Positions 1 to 7,843 of a stretch of DNA of 29,879 nucleotides are shown here, piece by piece. Numbering within the stretch: position 1 is the stretch's first letter; the number at the start of each line of letters is the position of its first letter. The translations under genes were made by a program, and so were the position numbers. The stretch is from CAYTAP01 sp964435775 (lineage in GTDB: Bacteria > Planctomycetota > Phycisphaerae > Tepidisphaerales > Tepidisphaeraceae): the NCBI GenBank assembly GCA_964435775.1, contig CAYTAP010000036.1, forward strand, positions 1 through 29,879, written 5' to 3'. The notes beneath the pieces are model-generated. The model made no database searches. It had not been told where the DNA came from and was given only the letters and a program-made list of their open reading frames with translations.

Positions 1-2
1 GC

Positions 3-1532
3 CCGCAATTGCTCGCGGTGGATGAGGCGCACTGCATCAGCCAGTGGGGGCATGATTTTCGTCCGGAGTATTCGCAGCTTGGCCAGGCGCGGCATCGCCT
101 GGGCGATCCGCCGACCATCGCGCTGACGGCGACCGCGACCGCGGATGTTCGCGGCGACATCATCCATCGGCTTGGATTGAATGACCCGCGCGTGGTGGTG
201 ACGGGGTTTGATCGGCCGAATCTTCGGTATGAGTCGCGTTCCGTTTCCAAGATCAAGGAGAAGAATGGCGAACTGCTCTCGCTGATCAAAAAGGAAGGCG
301 GGAGCGGTGTCGTTTATTGCTCGACGCGCAAGGCGGTGGACGCGGTGACGGAGTTCCTCTCGGATAACCTGAGGGATCGTCCGATCTTCCCGTATCACGC
401 GGGATTGAATGCCGCCGACCGCACGGCCAGCCAGGAAAAGTTCATGGAAACCCCAGGCGCGATCGCCGTCGCCACCAACGCCTTCGGCATGGGGATCAAC
501 AAGCCGGATATCCGCTGGGTGGCGCATTACAACATTCCCGGCACGCTTGAGGCGTATTACCAGGAAGCCGGCCGGGCGGGGCGCGATGGCGCGCCGGCGC
601 GTTGCGTCATTCTGTTCAGCTACCAAGACCGCCACATCCATGAGTTTTTCATCGACAGGATGGGGGAGGAGACCCAGGGCGCCCCGCCGGATGAGTTGGA
701 GGCCCGCCAGGATCGGGCGCGGCGCAAGCTCGACCAGGTGATTCGCTACGCGCAGACCCACGCTTGCCGTCGGCGTCAGATCCTCGACTATTTCGGCGAC
801 ACCGCCGCCGTTCACGATTGCCGCTGCGATGTCTGCCGCGCCGGGAGCGGCGCGGGGGACAATGGCAATGCCGTCGCGTTGCCGGCGGTCGATGAAGCGA
901 CGGTTTTGATGATTCGTCAGATGCTGTCGGCCGTCGCGCGGCTTGATGGGCGATTCGGCGTTGTGATGATCGCCGATGTGCTGGCCGGGACACCGGGCGA
1001 AAAGGTTCAGCGCTGGCAGCTTGAAAGTCTTTCGGTCTATGGTCTGCTCAAGGTGTACACGACCAAGCAGCTCATCGCGATGCTTCATCGACTGATGGAG
1101 GCGGGGCTGGCGCGGCAAAAGAGCGTTGATGGCGACCGCTTCATGTCGGTGGTCGAGCTCACGAGCGCCGGCGCGGCGGTCATGAAGGGGGATCAGCCGC
1201 CGCCGACGAGCCTGTCCGATTTGCGCCCCCGGCGCGGCTTATTCGGCGGGCGGGATCGAACGCGTCGTCGCCGATCATCCATCGCGCCGGCATCCGATGA
1301 GGTGGTCGATCCCGATGTCATCGAGCGCTTCGAGCGGCTCCGTCAGGCGCGATCGGTCCTTGCCAAGGAGCATTCCGTCCCCGCCTACTGCATCTGCCAT
1401 GACAGCACGCTCAAGGAGATCGCCGCGAGCGTCCCCGCCGATGAAGCCGCGCTCGAGCAGGTCAAGGGGATGGGCAAGCACAAGATCAGCCAGTATGGCT
1501 CGGCGCTCCTCGCGGCGATTCATGGGGGATGA
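3..1532 (+). CDS. recQ: ATP-dependent DNA helicase RecQ, 3' part (5' end outside window)
   Basis: RecQ unwinds DNA 3' to 5' in recombination and fork repair. The reading frame is already open at the left edge, so the N-terminal part with the Walker A motif is missing. What remains starts at the DEAH box (VDEAHCISQWGHDFRP), then helicase domain 2 with the YHAGL, ATNAFGMGINKPD and QEAGRAGRDG motifs. Next comes the RecQ zinc site: one Cys in HACRRRQ and three in DCRCDVC. A winged-helix (RQC-like) stretch follows at about residues 295-395, then a C-terminal HRDC domain (about 430-505, ending near VKGMGKHKISQYG). The order DEAH, helicase C, zinc, RQC, HRDC is that of full-length bacterial RecQ. 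The stop is followed at once by an AT-rich palindromic repeat. No frameshift is seen. Identification is firm. Confidence 0.96.
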   Translation, partial: PQLLAVDEAHCISQWGHDFRPEYSQLGQARHRLGDPPTIALTATATADVRGDIIHRLGLNDPRVVVTGFDRPNLRYESRSVSKIKEKNGELLSLIKKEGGSGVVYCSTRKAVDAVTEFLSDNLRDRPIFPYHAGLNAADRTASQEKFMETPGAIAVATNAFGMGINKPDIRWVAHYNIPGTLEAYYQEAGRAGRDGAPARCVILFSYQDRHIHEFFIDRMGEETQGAPPDELEARQDRARRKLDQVIRYAQTHACRRRQILDYFGDTAAVHDCRCDVCRAGSGAGDNGNAVALPAVDEATVLMIRQMLSAVARLDGRFGVVMIADVLAGTPGEKVQRWQLESLSVYGLLKVYTTKQLIAMLHRLMEAGLARQKSVDGDRFMSVVELTSAGAAVMKGDQPPPTSLSDLRPRRGLFGGRDRTRRRRSSIAPASDEVVDPDVIERFERLRQARSVLAKEHSVPAYCICHDSTLKEIAASVPADEAALEQVKGMGKHKISQYGSALLAAIHGG

Positions 1533-1540
1533 AGGGATTG

Positions 1541-1660
1541 TCGATTTTCGATTTTTGATTTTCGATTGGAGGATTGCGAATCTCTCTTGCGCATCTGATG
1601 ATGCGGGCACGGATGGCAGCAATCAAAAATCCAAAATCCAAAATCAAAAATCAAAAATTC
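1541..1660. repeat. AT-rich interrupted palindrome, copy 1
   Basis: The left arm (1541-1568) is built of GATTTTCGATTTTTGATT-like words. The right arm (1620-1660) is the reverse-complement type, CAATCAAAAATCCAAAATC and so on. About 50 bp of ordinary sequence separates them. The element fills the gap between recQ and the ribokinase gene. Its right arm ends 15 bp before the ATG at 1676. Similar copies lie at 13744-13868, 17728-17818 and 23323-23438, with half copies at 19115-19136, 11411-11445 and perhaps 27477-27493. Confidence 0.85.
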
Positions 1661-1675
1661 TTCAGCGAGGTGCGT

Positions 1676-2716
1676 ATGGCAGTGAAGCGAACATCGAAGA
1701 CAAGCGCGGCGGCATACAAGCGCCCCTCCCCACTTCGTCCCATCGTCGTTGTCGGGTCGATGAACATGGACCTTGTTTGTCGCGTCGAGCGACGGCCGGC
1801 GGGGGGGGAGACGGTCACGGGGAGCGATCTGGTCACGATCCCCGGCGGCAAGGGGGGCAACCAGGCCGTCGCCGCCGCCAAGCTCGCCAAGGGCGGCCTG
1901 GAAGTGCACATGGTCGGGCGCGTGGGCGACGACGACTTTGGCCAGCGCCTGCTCAATTCCCTGAACCAGCATGGCGTGAGGACCGAGTCGGTCATCGTCA
2001 CCGAAGGCGTGGCCAGCGGGTGCGCGATGATCCAGGTTGATCGCAAGGGGGAGAACGCGATCATCGTCGCCCCCGGTTCCAACGCCAGGCTTTCCCCGGC
2101 CGACATCGACGCCTCGGCCGACCTGCTCCGCCGCGCCGCGGTTGTCATCATGCAGATCGAGATTCCCCTGGAGACCGTCCAGCGCGCCATCGCGATCTGC
2201 CACGAGGCCGGCGTCCCCACGATTCTCGATCCCGCCCCGGCACGGCGCAAGCTCCCGCGCGAGTTGTACCAGGTCGATATCTTCACTCCGAATCAGACCG
2301 AGGCGCAACTGCTCGCCGCTGACGCCGGCGCGATGGGCCGGCTTAACCGCAACAAACGCGTCAATGCCCGTCAGATCGGCGCGACGCTTCTGTCACGCGG
2401 CCCCACGCAGGTGATCCTCAAGCAGGGCGCCGATGGCGCGATGATCCTTGCCCGCGCCACCGACCCGGCGAGCACGGCCAAGCAGACGCTGCAAGTCGAT
2501 TCCGTTTCGGGTTTCAAGGTGGACGTCGTCGATACGACCGCCGCCGGAGATGCCTTCACCGGCGCGCTGGCGGTGGCGCTGGCCGAGGGAATGGAAATGA
2601 AAAAGGCCGTTCGCTTCGCCAACGCCGCCGGTGCCTTGTGTTGCAGTGCCTTTGGCGCGCAGCCCGCGCTCCCCAATCGCGGGGCCGTTGAAAAACTGCT
2701 GCGACGACGGAGATAG
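1676..2716 (+). CDS. rbsK: Ribokinase-like PfkB-family sugar kinase
   Basis: PfkB-family kinases phosphorylate a sugar hydroxyl with ATP; the ribokinase branch converts ribose to ribose 5-phosphate. The 346-residue product opens with VVVGSMNMDLV, then the substrate loop GGKGGNQA (about 57-64). It ends with the ATP-site signature DTTAAGDAFTGAL (286-298), in which D292 is the expected catalytic base. NQTEAQLL is a good NxxE motif. I chose the ATG at 1676 because an upstream in-frame ATG at 1574 would translate the AT-rich repeat. GAGG lies just before 1676. The protein is longer than the usual ~305 residues because of a ~20-residue N-terminal tail and a short insert near NRNKRVNARQ. Substrate specificity within PfkB is inferred. 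A palindromic repeat lies 31 bp after the stop. Confidence 0.88.
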   Translation: MAVKRTSKTSAAAYKRPSPLRPIVVVGSMNMDLVCRVERRPAGGETVTGSDLVTIPGGKGGNQAVAAAKLAKGGLEVHMVGRVGDDDFGQRLLNSLNQHGVRTESVIVTEGVASGCAMIQVDRKGENAIIVAPGSNARLSPADIDASADLLRRAAVVIMQIEIPLETVQRAIAICHEAGVPTILDPAPARRKLPRELYQVDIFTPNQTEAQLLAADAGAMGRLNRNKRVNARQIGATLLSRGPTQVILKQGADGAMILARATDPASTAKQTLQVDSVSGFKVDVVDTTAAGDAFTGALAVALAEGMEMKKAVRFANAAGALCCSAFGAQPALPNRGAVEKLLRRRR

Positions 2717-2746
2717 GGCGAAGTCCACTGTGATGCACCGGATTCA

Positions 2747-2815
2747 AGGAGCCGCGCACGAAGTAAGCGGCATGGGCTGACGCAGGCGCAACCGCTTACT
2801 TCGTGCGCGGCTCCT
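2747..2815. repeat. GC-rich perfect 24-bp inverted repeat hairpin
   Basis: Arms at 2747-2770 and 2792-2815 are exact reverse complements over 24 bp, starting AGGAGCCGCGCACGAAG. A 21-nt loop separates them. The element sits between the convergent ribokinase and tsaD genes and could end transcription from both sides, although there is no T-run. A decayed relative lies at about 22050-22107. Confidence 0.85.
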
Positions 2816-2869
2816 CGGACAGGGAGAGCGGTAGGGCTAGACCCATCCCACGAAAGCGGATGTCAGGAA

Positions 2870-2920
2870 GTAGGGTGGGCCTCGGCCCACCACGGAAGAT
2901 TGAGCCAAGGACAACCCTAC
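2870..2920. repeat. GTAGGG...CCCTAC element (small copy)
   Basis: The ends are GTAGGGT (2870-2876) and ACCCTAC (2914-2920). An inner 8-bp palindrome GGTGGGCC/GGCCCACC lies at 2874-2891. It is 23 bp downstream of the tsaD stop codon and shares end sequences with the hairpins at 4168, 7469, 13074 and 27501. Confidence 0.6.
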
Positions 2921-2943
2921 ATGTGTATTGCAAACCACGAAGA

Positions 2944-4068
2944 TCAATCCAGAAATCGTGAGTGCGTGATCGCGTCGAGGGACAGGGGGCTGAATTGGCC
3001 GGTCTCGTAATAGACGTGCGCCAGGCCCGCGCTCATGGCGGCGTTGTCGGTGCAGTAGTCGAGGGCGGGGAAATGGACGGGGAGATCGAAGGATCGCAGC
3101 GCGGCGCGGAGGCCGCGATTGGCCGAGACGCCGCCGCCGATCAGGATGCTTTTGGCGCCGGTGGCCTTGACCGCTCGACGGAGTTTGGTGATGAGCACGT
3201 CGATGCACGCGGCCTGAAAGCTTGCGGCGATATCGCGCAATTCATCCTGCGACAATGTCGGGCGCGCGTCAGGCCAGGGGCGATCGCGGGTGGGGACGCC
3301 GCGAACGTGATAGAGCACGGCCGTTTTCAATCCACTGAATGAAAAGTCGAGTGATGTTTTGCCCAGCAGTGTGCGGGGGAAGCGAATGGCTGATGGATTT
3401 CCCTTCGCCGCCAGCGCGTCGAGCACCGGCCCGCCGGGGTACCCCTGGCCGAGGATCGTTGAGACCTTGTCATACGCCTCGCCCACCGCGTCATCGAGCG
3501 TCGTGCCGATGAGGGTGATGTCGGTCCAGTTTTTCAGGTGATACAGCGCCGTGTGTCCGCCGGAGCAGACGAGGCCGACGGCGGGGAATAAGGATGAAGG
3601 ATGAAGGATGAAGGATGAGTCAGAGGGCGGAGTGGGTGGCTGGTGGGCGGGTGTTTGGGCATTTGCCTTTTCATCCTTCATCCTTCCGTCTTCATCCTTA
3701 TTCACGAGCATCGCGCTATACAAATGCGCATGGACGTGATCGACGCCGATGAGGGGTTTGTTGAGCGCCCACGCGAGCGTCTTGGCGGCGGTGACGCCGA
3801 TGAGGAGCGAGCCGATGAGCCCCGGCCGATGGGCGACGGCGATGGCGTCGATCTCGTCGAGCGTCGCGCCGGCCGACGCGAGCGATTCATGGAGCACCGG
3901 CAGGATGTTTTCAATGTGCGCCCGGCTGGCGATCTCCGGCACCACGCCCCGATAGTGCGCGTGCAGCTCCACCTGCGATGCGATTGTATTGGATAAAACA
4001 ACACGCCCATCCCGCACCACTGCGGCGGCGGTTTCATCACAAGTCGATTCGATGGCGAGGATGAGCAT
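2944..4068 (-). CDS. tsaD: tRNA N6-adenosine threonylcarbamoyltransferase TsaD, with in-frame repeat insertion
   Basis: TsaD transfers the threonylcarbamoyl group to A37 of ANN-decoding tRNAs (t6A). The 374-residue product has the Kae1/TsaD N-terminus ILAIESTCDETAAAVV and the metal-binding HVHAH (H111, H115). It also has SGGHT (169-173), GEAYDKV, GGPVLD, FSFSGLKTAV, GGGVSANRGLR and the metal-ligand Asp in CTDNAAMSAG. It is about 35 residues longer than usual. The excess, residues about 124-161, lies between the HVHAH helix and SGGHT and reads KDEDGRMKDEK...SSFILHPSSL. This is a direct translation of a GGATGAA-rich palindrome at 3587-3702. All catalytic motifs are intact, so the protein may still work with a longer surface loop. 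No clear Shine-Dalgarno site precedes the ATG. The stop is 23 bp before a GTAGGG element. Confidence 0.95.
   Translation of the reverse strand: MLILAIESTCDETAAAVVRDGRVVLSNTIASQVELHAHYRGVVPEIASRAHIENILPVLHESLASAGATLDEIDAIAVAHRPGLIGSLLIGVTAAKTLAWALNKPLIGVDHVHAHLYSAMLVNKDEDGRMKDEKANAQTPAHQPPTPPSDSSFILHPSSLFPAVGLVCSGGHTALYHLKNWTDITLIGTTLDDAVGEAYDKVSTILGQGYPGGPVLDALAAKGNPSAIRFPRTLLGKTSLDFSFSGLKTAVLYHVRGVPTRDRPWPDARPTLSQDELRDIAASFQAACIDVLITKLRRAVKATGAKSILIGGGVSANRGLRAALRSFDLPVHFPALDYCTDNAAMSAGLAHVYYETGQFSPLSLDAITHSRFLD
3587..3702. repeat. GGATGAA-rich interrupted palindrome inside tsaD
   Basis: The left arm (3587-3619) is AATAAGGATGAAGGATGAA and onward. The right arm (3667-3702) is its imperfect reverse complement ending CTTCATCCTTATT. 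About 47 bp lie between. The element keeps the tsaD reading frame open and encodes the low-complexity loop at residues 124-161. Confidence 0.85.
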
Positions 4069-4167
4069 GGGCGTTCGTCGTTCGTTGTCCCTGGTCCGTT
4101 GTCAGTTGGTCATGCGTGAGTCTTTGCAATTGACCGCGCACTACGGAAAACGGCCCATTGAGTGATT

Positions 4168-4234
4168 GTAGGGTCCGCCTCGCGGACCATCCTCTTCGTG
4201 CCGATGGTCGGATGGTCCGCGAGGCGGACCCTAC
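4168..4234. repeat. GTAGGGTCCGC hairpin, copy A
   Basis: Arms at 4168-4191 and 4211-4234 are perfect 24-bp reverse complements beginning GTAGGGTCCGCC. A 19-nt loop separates them. The element starts 13 bp beyond the stop codon of the ctpA-type gene on the minus strand, in the space before tsaD. Copies B, C and D are at 7469-7539, 13074-13099 (half) and 27501-27565. Confidence 0.9.
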
Positions 4235-4247
4235 GGCCGAACGCCCA

Positions 4248-5606
4248 CTATTTGTTGGACGGCCGGCTGGTCGGCGCTTGCGCGATCTCATGCGCTTTGT
4301 CCCCCTGCAGGATGATGAGGCCCATCATCGTGTCGACGGCGCGCTGCAATTGGGCATCAACAGGCTGCGTGGCGGCGGCGGGCTGCGTCGTGGCTTGGGT
4401 CGTCGTCTTGGCCGGGGGGCGGTGAAAGAGTTCCGACTCATAGCGCTCGCGGAGGATCTCCCGCTCCGCCGTGGCGTCGGTGGGGACGAGGATCTGTGGA
4501 TCGACGCCCCAATCCTTCGAGTCCTTCTTGCGATGGACCAGCCGCCCTGAGGGAAGATAGTAATACGCGACGGTCAGTTTGAGTTCCCCGGAATTGTCAT
4601 CCAGCGGAATGACCTCCTGCACCGATCCCTTGCCGTACGTCCGCATTCCAAGGACGAGGGCGCGGTGGTTGTCCTTCAAACTGCCGGCGACGATTTCGCT
4701 GGCGCTGGCCGAGTGTTCATTGACGAGCACGATCATCGGGAAATAGGGGAGTGTCCCCTTTTCATGCGCGTATTCGATCCGCTCGGGGCGGTTGCGCCCC
4801 TTGGTCGAGACGATGACCCCCTTGTCCACGAGCAGGTCGATGATCTTCACCGCCTGATCGAGTCGCCCGCCGGGGTTGAACCGGAGGTCGAGCAGCAACC
4901 CTTTCATCCCCTCGCTTTGAAGGTGCGTCAGCGCCTCGTTGAACTTGTCGTACGTATCCGGCGTGAACTGCGTGATGCGGAGGTACGCGATTTTTGCCTG
5001 CGGGTCGGCCCAGTAATCCCAGGTGTTGTCGGCGTTGCGCGAAAATCCCTTGACGGTGGGGACGATGATCTCCTCACGGGTCATCGAGAGCGTTTCCTCC
5101 TCGCCGGTCGTGTGGCGGACGGTGAGGCTCACCGGGCTGCCCAGCGGGCCGGCGATCTTTTTCACAACCTCCGGCAACCTGAGGTTCTCAATCGATTCCC
5201 CATTGACCTTGAGGATGATGTCCCCCGCCTGCACGCCCGCCTTGAACGCCGGCGAGCCATCGATCGGCGTGACAACTTCGATCTGCCCGTTGTCGAGCTG
5301 GTTGAGTTGAATGCCCACGCCCTTGAACGAGCCATCGAGCATGTTGTCAAAGTCTTCCTGCCTTGCCGGCGGAATGTAAACGCTGAACGGGTCGAGCTGA
5401 TCGAGCATTCCGTCGATCGCCCCCTCGCGGAGCTTGCTCTCATCGACCGGATCAACGTAATTGGCGGCCACCTGGCGATGGATGTCCACGAGTGTGCGGA
5501 CAAAGTTGTAGTCGTCGTCGCGCTGGGCGAGCGAGCCGGGAACCTTGAACGCGAGAATCGTCAACAACAGAAGCGTGATCGTCCAGGCGAATTTCTCTCG
5601 TTTCAT
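4248..5606 (-). CDS. C-terminal processing peptidase (S41 family, CtpA/Prc type)
   Basis: S41 peptidases are periplasmic Ser/Lys proteases that trim or degrade proteins from the C-terminus. The 452-residue product has an N-terminal signal or anchor (ITLLLLTILAF, about 9-20). The N-terminal S41 region has DPFSVYIPP (72-80). A PDZ domain spans about 85-165 (GVGIQL, AGVQAGDIILKVNG). The protease core has DLRFNPGG (240-247), the nucleophile in SASASEIVAG (S301 by spacing) and the Lys base in TYGKGSVQ (K326). The 25-residue Ser-Lys spacing matches E. coli Prc. The C-terminus is a Thr/Gln/Ala-rich tail (TTTQATTQPAAATQP) of low complexity. GGAG lies 9 nt before the ATG. It probably acts in the periplasm on envelope proteins; the substrate is unknown. 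It is read in the same direction as tsaD but a strong hairpin lies between them. Confidence 0.94.
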   Translation of the reverse strand: MKREKFAWTITLLLLTILAFKVPGSLAQRDDDYNFVRTLVDIHRQVAANYVDPVDESKLREGAIDGMLDQLDPFSVYIPPARQEDFDNMLDGSFKGVGIQLNQLDNGQIEVVTPIDGSPAFKAGVQAGDIILKVNGESIENLRLPEVVKKIAGPLGSPVSLTVRHTTGEEETLSMTREEIIVPTVKGFSRNADNTWDYWADPQAKIAYLRITQFTPDTYDKFNEALTHLQSEGMKGLLLDLRFNPGGRLDQAVKIIDLLVDKGVIVSTKGRNRPERIEYAHEKGTLPYFPMIVLVNEHSASASEIVAGSLKDNHRALVLGMRTYGKGSVQEVIPLDDNSGELKLTVAYYYLPSGRLVHRKKDSKDWGVDPQILVPTDATAEREILRERYESELFHRPPAKTTTQATTQPAAATQPVDAQLQRAVDTMMGLIILQGDKAHEIAQAPTSRPSNK

Positions 5607-5820
5607 CTCAGGTCGCTCCGTCGGGTGAAGGTCTGGCCGGATTCTAGCGGCGGCGGGGGGGATTGACCAATGCAGCGGGCAATGGCGGGTTCATCCTCTC
5701 AGGATGAAGGCAAGGCCTTCTTGATGGGCTCCATGCAAAATCTGCACGGGTCGCGTCAACCCCTCTAAGATACCGTTCAGCGGCATTTGCAACGATCCAA
5801 CCCAGAGAGGAATCCCGGCC

Positions 5821-6834
5821 ATGACAACGCACCCCATTCCCCAAGTCGCGCCCCATCCCCATCCATCGCGAGGCTTTACGCTTGTGGAATTGCTCGTGGT
5901 CATTGGGATCATCGCCATTCTGGTCGGCATTCTTCTCCCGGCCGTCAACCGCGCCCGCGCCCAGGCGCGGGCGGTCAAGTGCCTCTCCAACCTCCGCCAG
6001 GTTGGCATGGGGCTGGTCATGTACAACACGCAAAACCGCGGCTACATCGTCCCCTCCTACAACCTCCCCTCCCTGGGCGCGCCCGGTTCCAACAACTTCA
6101 CCGGCGGGCCAAGTCAGCCGATGGATGGCTGGGCGTGCATTCTCGACCGCGATGGTCTGGTCCCCACCCCAGAGCAGAACACCAACACCGTCTTCTTTTG
6201 CCCCGACACCTATGATGTCGAGGGGATGAAAGGCGGCCAGACCGGCACGGATCAGGGCAAGCCACGAGGCTGGACGGATTGGCCTCTGGTCTTCACCAGC
6301 GTCGGCGGCGACTCTTCCCCCAAACAGTCCACCACGATCCCCGCGTTGGGCTTCAACAAAATCATTCGCGTCAGCTATTGGATCAACGCCTACAACCCCG
6401 TCGGCAATCAACCGGCCGATATTCCGTCCAGTGATCTCTACTACACCGCCTCGGTCGGCGTCGGCCCGGACAACAGCGGCAATTTCATCCGCCTGCACAA
6501 CACCAGCGGCATCCGGCATTCGTCGCAGTTGATCGTCGTCGCCGACGGCATTTACATGGGCCGCCAGTCGGTCAACCAGGTCGGCATGACCAACAGCCGC
6601 ATCGGCTACCGTCATCGCGGACCCAATGGCGCCAATACAGTCGCCAACGCAGCCTTCGCCGACGGCCACGCCGAGGCGATCGACGGGTACAACTTCCCCT
6701 GTCAGTTGAGCACCGACGCCAAATACACCTCCAACGGCGGCAAAACGACGCTCGCCCGGCAGATCGACATCAACCTGAGTGAAGCGACCGTTTACGCCAA
6801 CCCCGAAGCGGCGGTGGCGACGTTTGTGCCGTGA
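5821..6834 (+). CDS. Prepilin-type N-terminal cleavage/methylation domain protein (DUF1559-like)
   Basis: This belongs to the large planctomycete family of pseudopilin-like proteins. A short leader ends in RG, then FTLVELLVVIGIIAILVGILLPAV: a type IV prepilin site with cleavage after G18 and Glu at position 5 of the mature form. The hydrophobic helix is followed by the conserved CLSNLRQVGMGLVMY segment. The C-terminal part contains YRHRGPNGANTVANAAFADGH, the late DG motif typical of the family. Length is 337 residues. GAGAGGA lies about 9 nt before the ATG. The product is expected in the inner membrane or at the cell surface after prepilin peptidase processing. Its precise role is unknown. 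It stands alone between two minus-strand blocks and converges on hisB; only 3 bp separate the stop codons. Confidence 0.9.
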   Translation: MTTHPIPQVAPHPHPSRGFTLVELLVVIGIIAILVGILLPAVNRARAQARAVKCLSNLRQVGMGLVMYNTQNRGYIVPSYNLPSLGAPGSNNFTGGPSQPMDGWACILDRDGLVPTPEQNTNTVFFCPDTYDVEGMKGGQTGTDQGKPRGWTDWPLVFTSVGGDSSPKQSTTIPALGFNKIIRVSYWINAYNPVGNQPADIPSSDLYYTASVGVGPDNSGNFIRLHNTSGIRHSSQLIVVADGIYMGRQSVNQVGMTNSRIGYRHRGPNGANTVANAAFADGHAEAIDGYNFPCQLSTDAKYTSNGGKTTLARQIDINLSEATVYANPEAAVATFVP

Positions 6835-7434
6835 TCATCCAATCAGCGATCCCTTGGTGCTCGGCACGCCCGGATTACGCGGGTCCGGCTCGACCGCCTG
6901 CCGCAGCGCCTTGGCGACGCCTTTGAAGATCGCCTCGGCGATATGGTGATTGTTGCCGCCGTAGGGCACGTTGATGTGGAGGTTCATCTTCGCTGTTGTC
7001 GCCAGCGCCTTGAAGAACTCATCAACGAGTTCGACGGGGAATGTTCCGATGAGCGGGCCGGTGAAGGGCACGTTGAACACAAACGCCGGCCGTCCGGACA
7101 GGTCAATCGCCACCTGCGCCAGCGATTCATCCATCGGCACGATCGCCCAGCCGTAGCGATGAATCCCGCGCTTGTCCCCAACCGCCTTCTCCATCGCCTG
7201 CCCCAGGACGATTCCCACATCCTCCACCGTGTGATGCCCGTCCACCTCCAGGTCGCCCTGCGCCGATACCTTCAGATCAATCAAACTGTGGCGGGCGAGC
7301 AGATCGAGCATGTGATTGAAAAAACCGATGCCCGTCTCGACATCGCTCGATCCGCCTCCGTCGAGGTTGAGCGAAAGCTGGATCTTCGTCTCTTTGGTCT
7401 CTCGTGATATCTCGGCCGAGCGGGTGGGGGTCAT
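6835..7434 (-). CDS. hisB: Imidazoleglycerol-phosphate dehydratase HisB
   Basis: HisB removes water from imidazoleglycerol phosphate in histidine synthesis, using bound manganese. The 199-residue product has the expected length for the single-function enzyme. Metal-binding His motifs are FFNHMLDLLARHS, DGHHTVEDVGI and GNNHHIAEAIFK; the ending PSTKGSLIG is typical. I start at the ATG at 7434 (MTPTRSAEISRETKETKI), with AAAAGG 7 nt upstream. A longer frame back to 7614 would read through the GTAGGG hairpin. The histidinol-phosphate aminotransferase gene lies upstream on the same strand, but a small DUF104 gene and a hairpin come between them. Confidence 0.96.
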   Translation of the reverse strand: MTPTRSAEISRETKETKIQLSLNLDGGGSSDVETGIGFFNHMLDLLARHSLIDLKVSAQGDLEVDGHHTVEDVGIVLGQAMEKAVGDKRGIHRYGWAIVPMDESLAQVAIDLSGRPAFVFNVPFTGPLIGTFPVELVDEFFKALATTAKMNLHINVPYGGNNHHIAEAIFKGVAKALRQAVEPDPRNPGVPSTKGSLIG

Positions 7435-7468
7435 GGTTGTGCCTTTTGAAATCATCCGGATTGATCCT

Positions 7469-7539
7469 GTAGGGTCAGTGGTACTCTGCGGACCATCTTC
7501 ACGTTGCAGCAGTGGTCCGCGGAGTACCACGGACCCTAC
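7469..7539. repeat. GTAGGGTC hairpin, copy B
   Basis: Arms at 7469-7495 and 7513-7539 match at 25 of 27 positions; the loop contains ATCTTCACG, as in copy D. The right end supplies the TAG stop of the DUF104 gene (minus strand, 7536-7538). The hairpin lies 34 bp before the hisB start, so it may end or weaken transcription from hisC and DUF104 into hisB. Confidence 0.9.
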
Positions 7540-7781
7540 AAAAAACCTTGTGCCTGGCGACGAAGGTCGGCCGCTACCTCCCTGCTGTCTCGTCCGGCGG
7601 CGAACTTTTCCCAATACTCTCTGATCTCCGGATGCGCTTCCAGGTACTGAACCGTTTCAGCACCGGTCATGCCGCGAGAGGGTTGCTGCACGACCTTTAC
7701 AAGAACCTCTTGTCCGGCGTCCATATCCACCGGTTCATCCGGAACAAACATCTTGCCGTCGAAATGGGCTTTGAGGGTCAT
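7536..7781 (-). CDS. DUF104 (AF2212-like) antitoxin-like small protein
   Basis: The 81-residue product starts MTLKAHFDGKMFVPDEPVDM with AGQEVLVKV following. This is the DUF104/AF2212-like pattern, a small beta domain usually treated as an antitoxin of PIN-type toxins. GGAGG sits 4 nt before the ATG at 7781, one of the best ribosome sites in the window, so I prefer it to the in-frame ATG at 7817. No PIN or other toxin gene is adjacent; the neighbours are hisC and hisB. The C-terminal half (MTGAETVQYLEAHPEIREYW) is helical and may be a linker or partner-binding tail. The stop codon TAG is part of the GTAGGG hairpin, so the original C-terminus could have been longer. The family is clear; toxin-antitoxin function here is unproven. 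Confidence 0.75.
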   Translation of the reverse strand: MTLKAHFDGKMFVPDEPVDMDAGQEVLVKVVQQPSRGMTGAETVQYLEAHPEIREYWEKFAAGRDSREVAADLRRQAQGFL

Positions 7782-7843
7782 AATGCCTCCAATCAATGGG
7801 CGCGCCTCGCCGCTCATCCGCTCGATACCATCGCATTATACCC

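Noticed and set aside
1574..1675. N-terminal extension of the ribokinase-like protein containing KNPKSKIKNQK
   Set aside because: This is translated repeat, not protein; the kinase fold begins after 1676.
4665..5666. Plus-strand 333-aa frame antisense to the S41 protease
   Set aside because: The minus strand encodes a full S41 peptidase with all motifs; the plus frame has none and is a shadow.
7435..7614. N-terminal extension of hisB
   Set aside because: It translates the GTAGGG hairpin and part of the DUF104 gene in another frame; HisB is full length from 7434.
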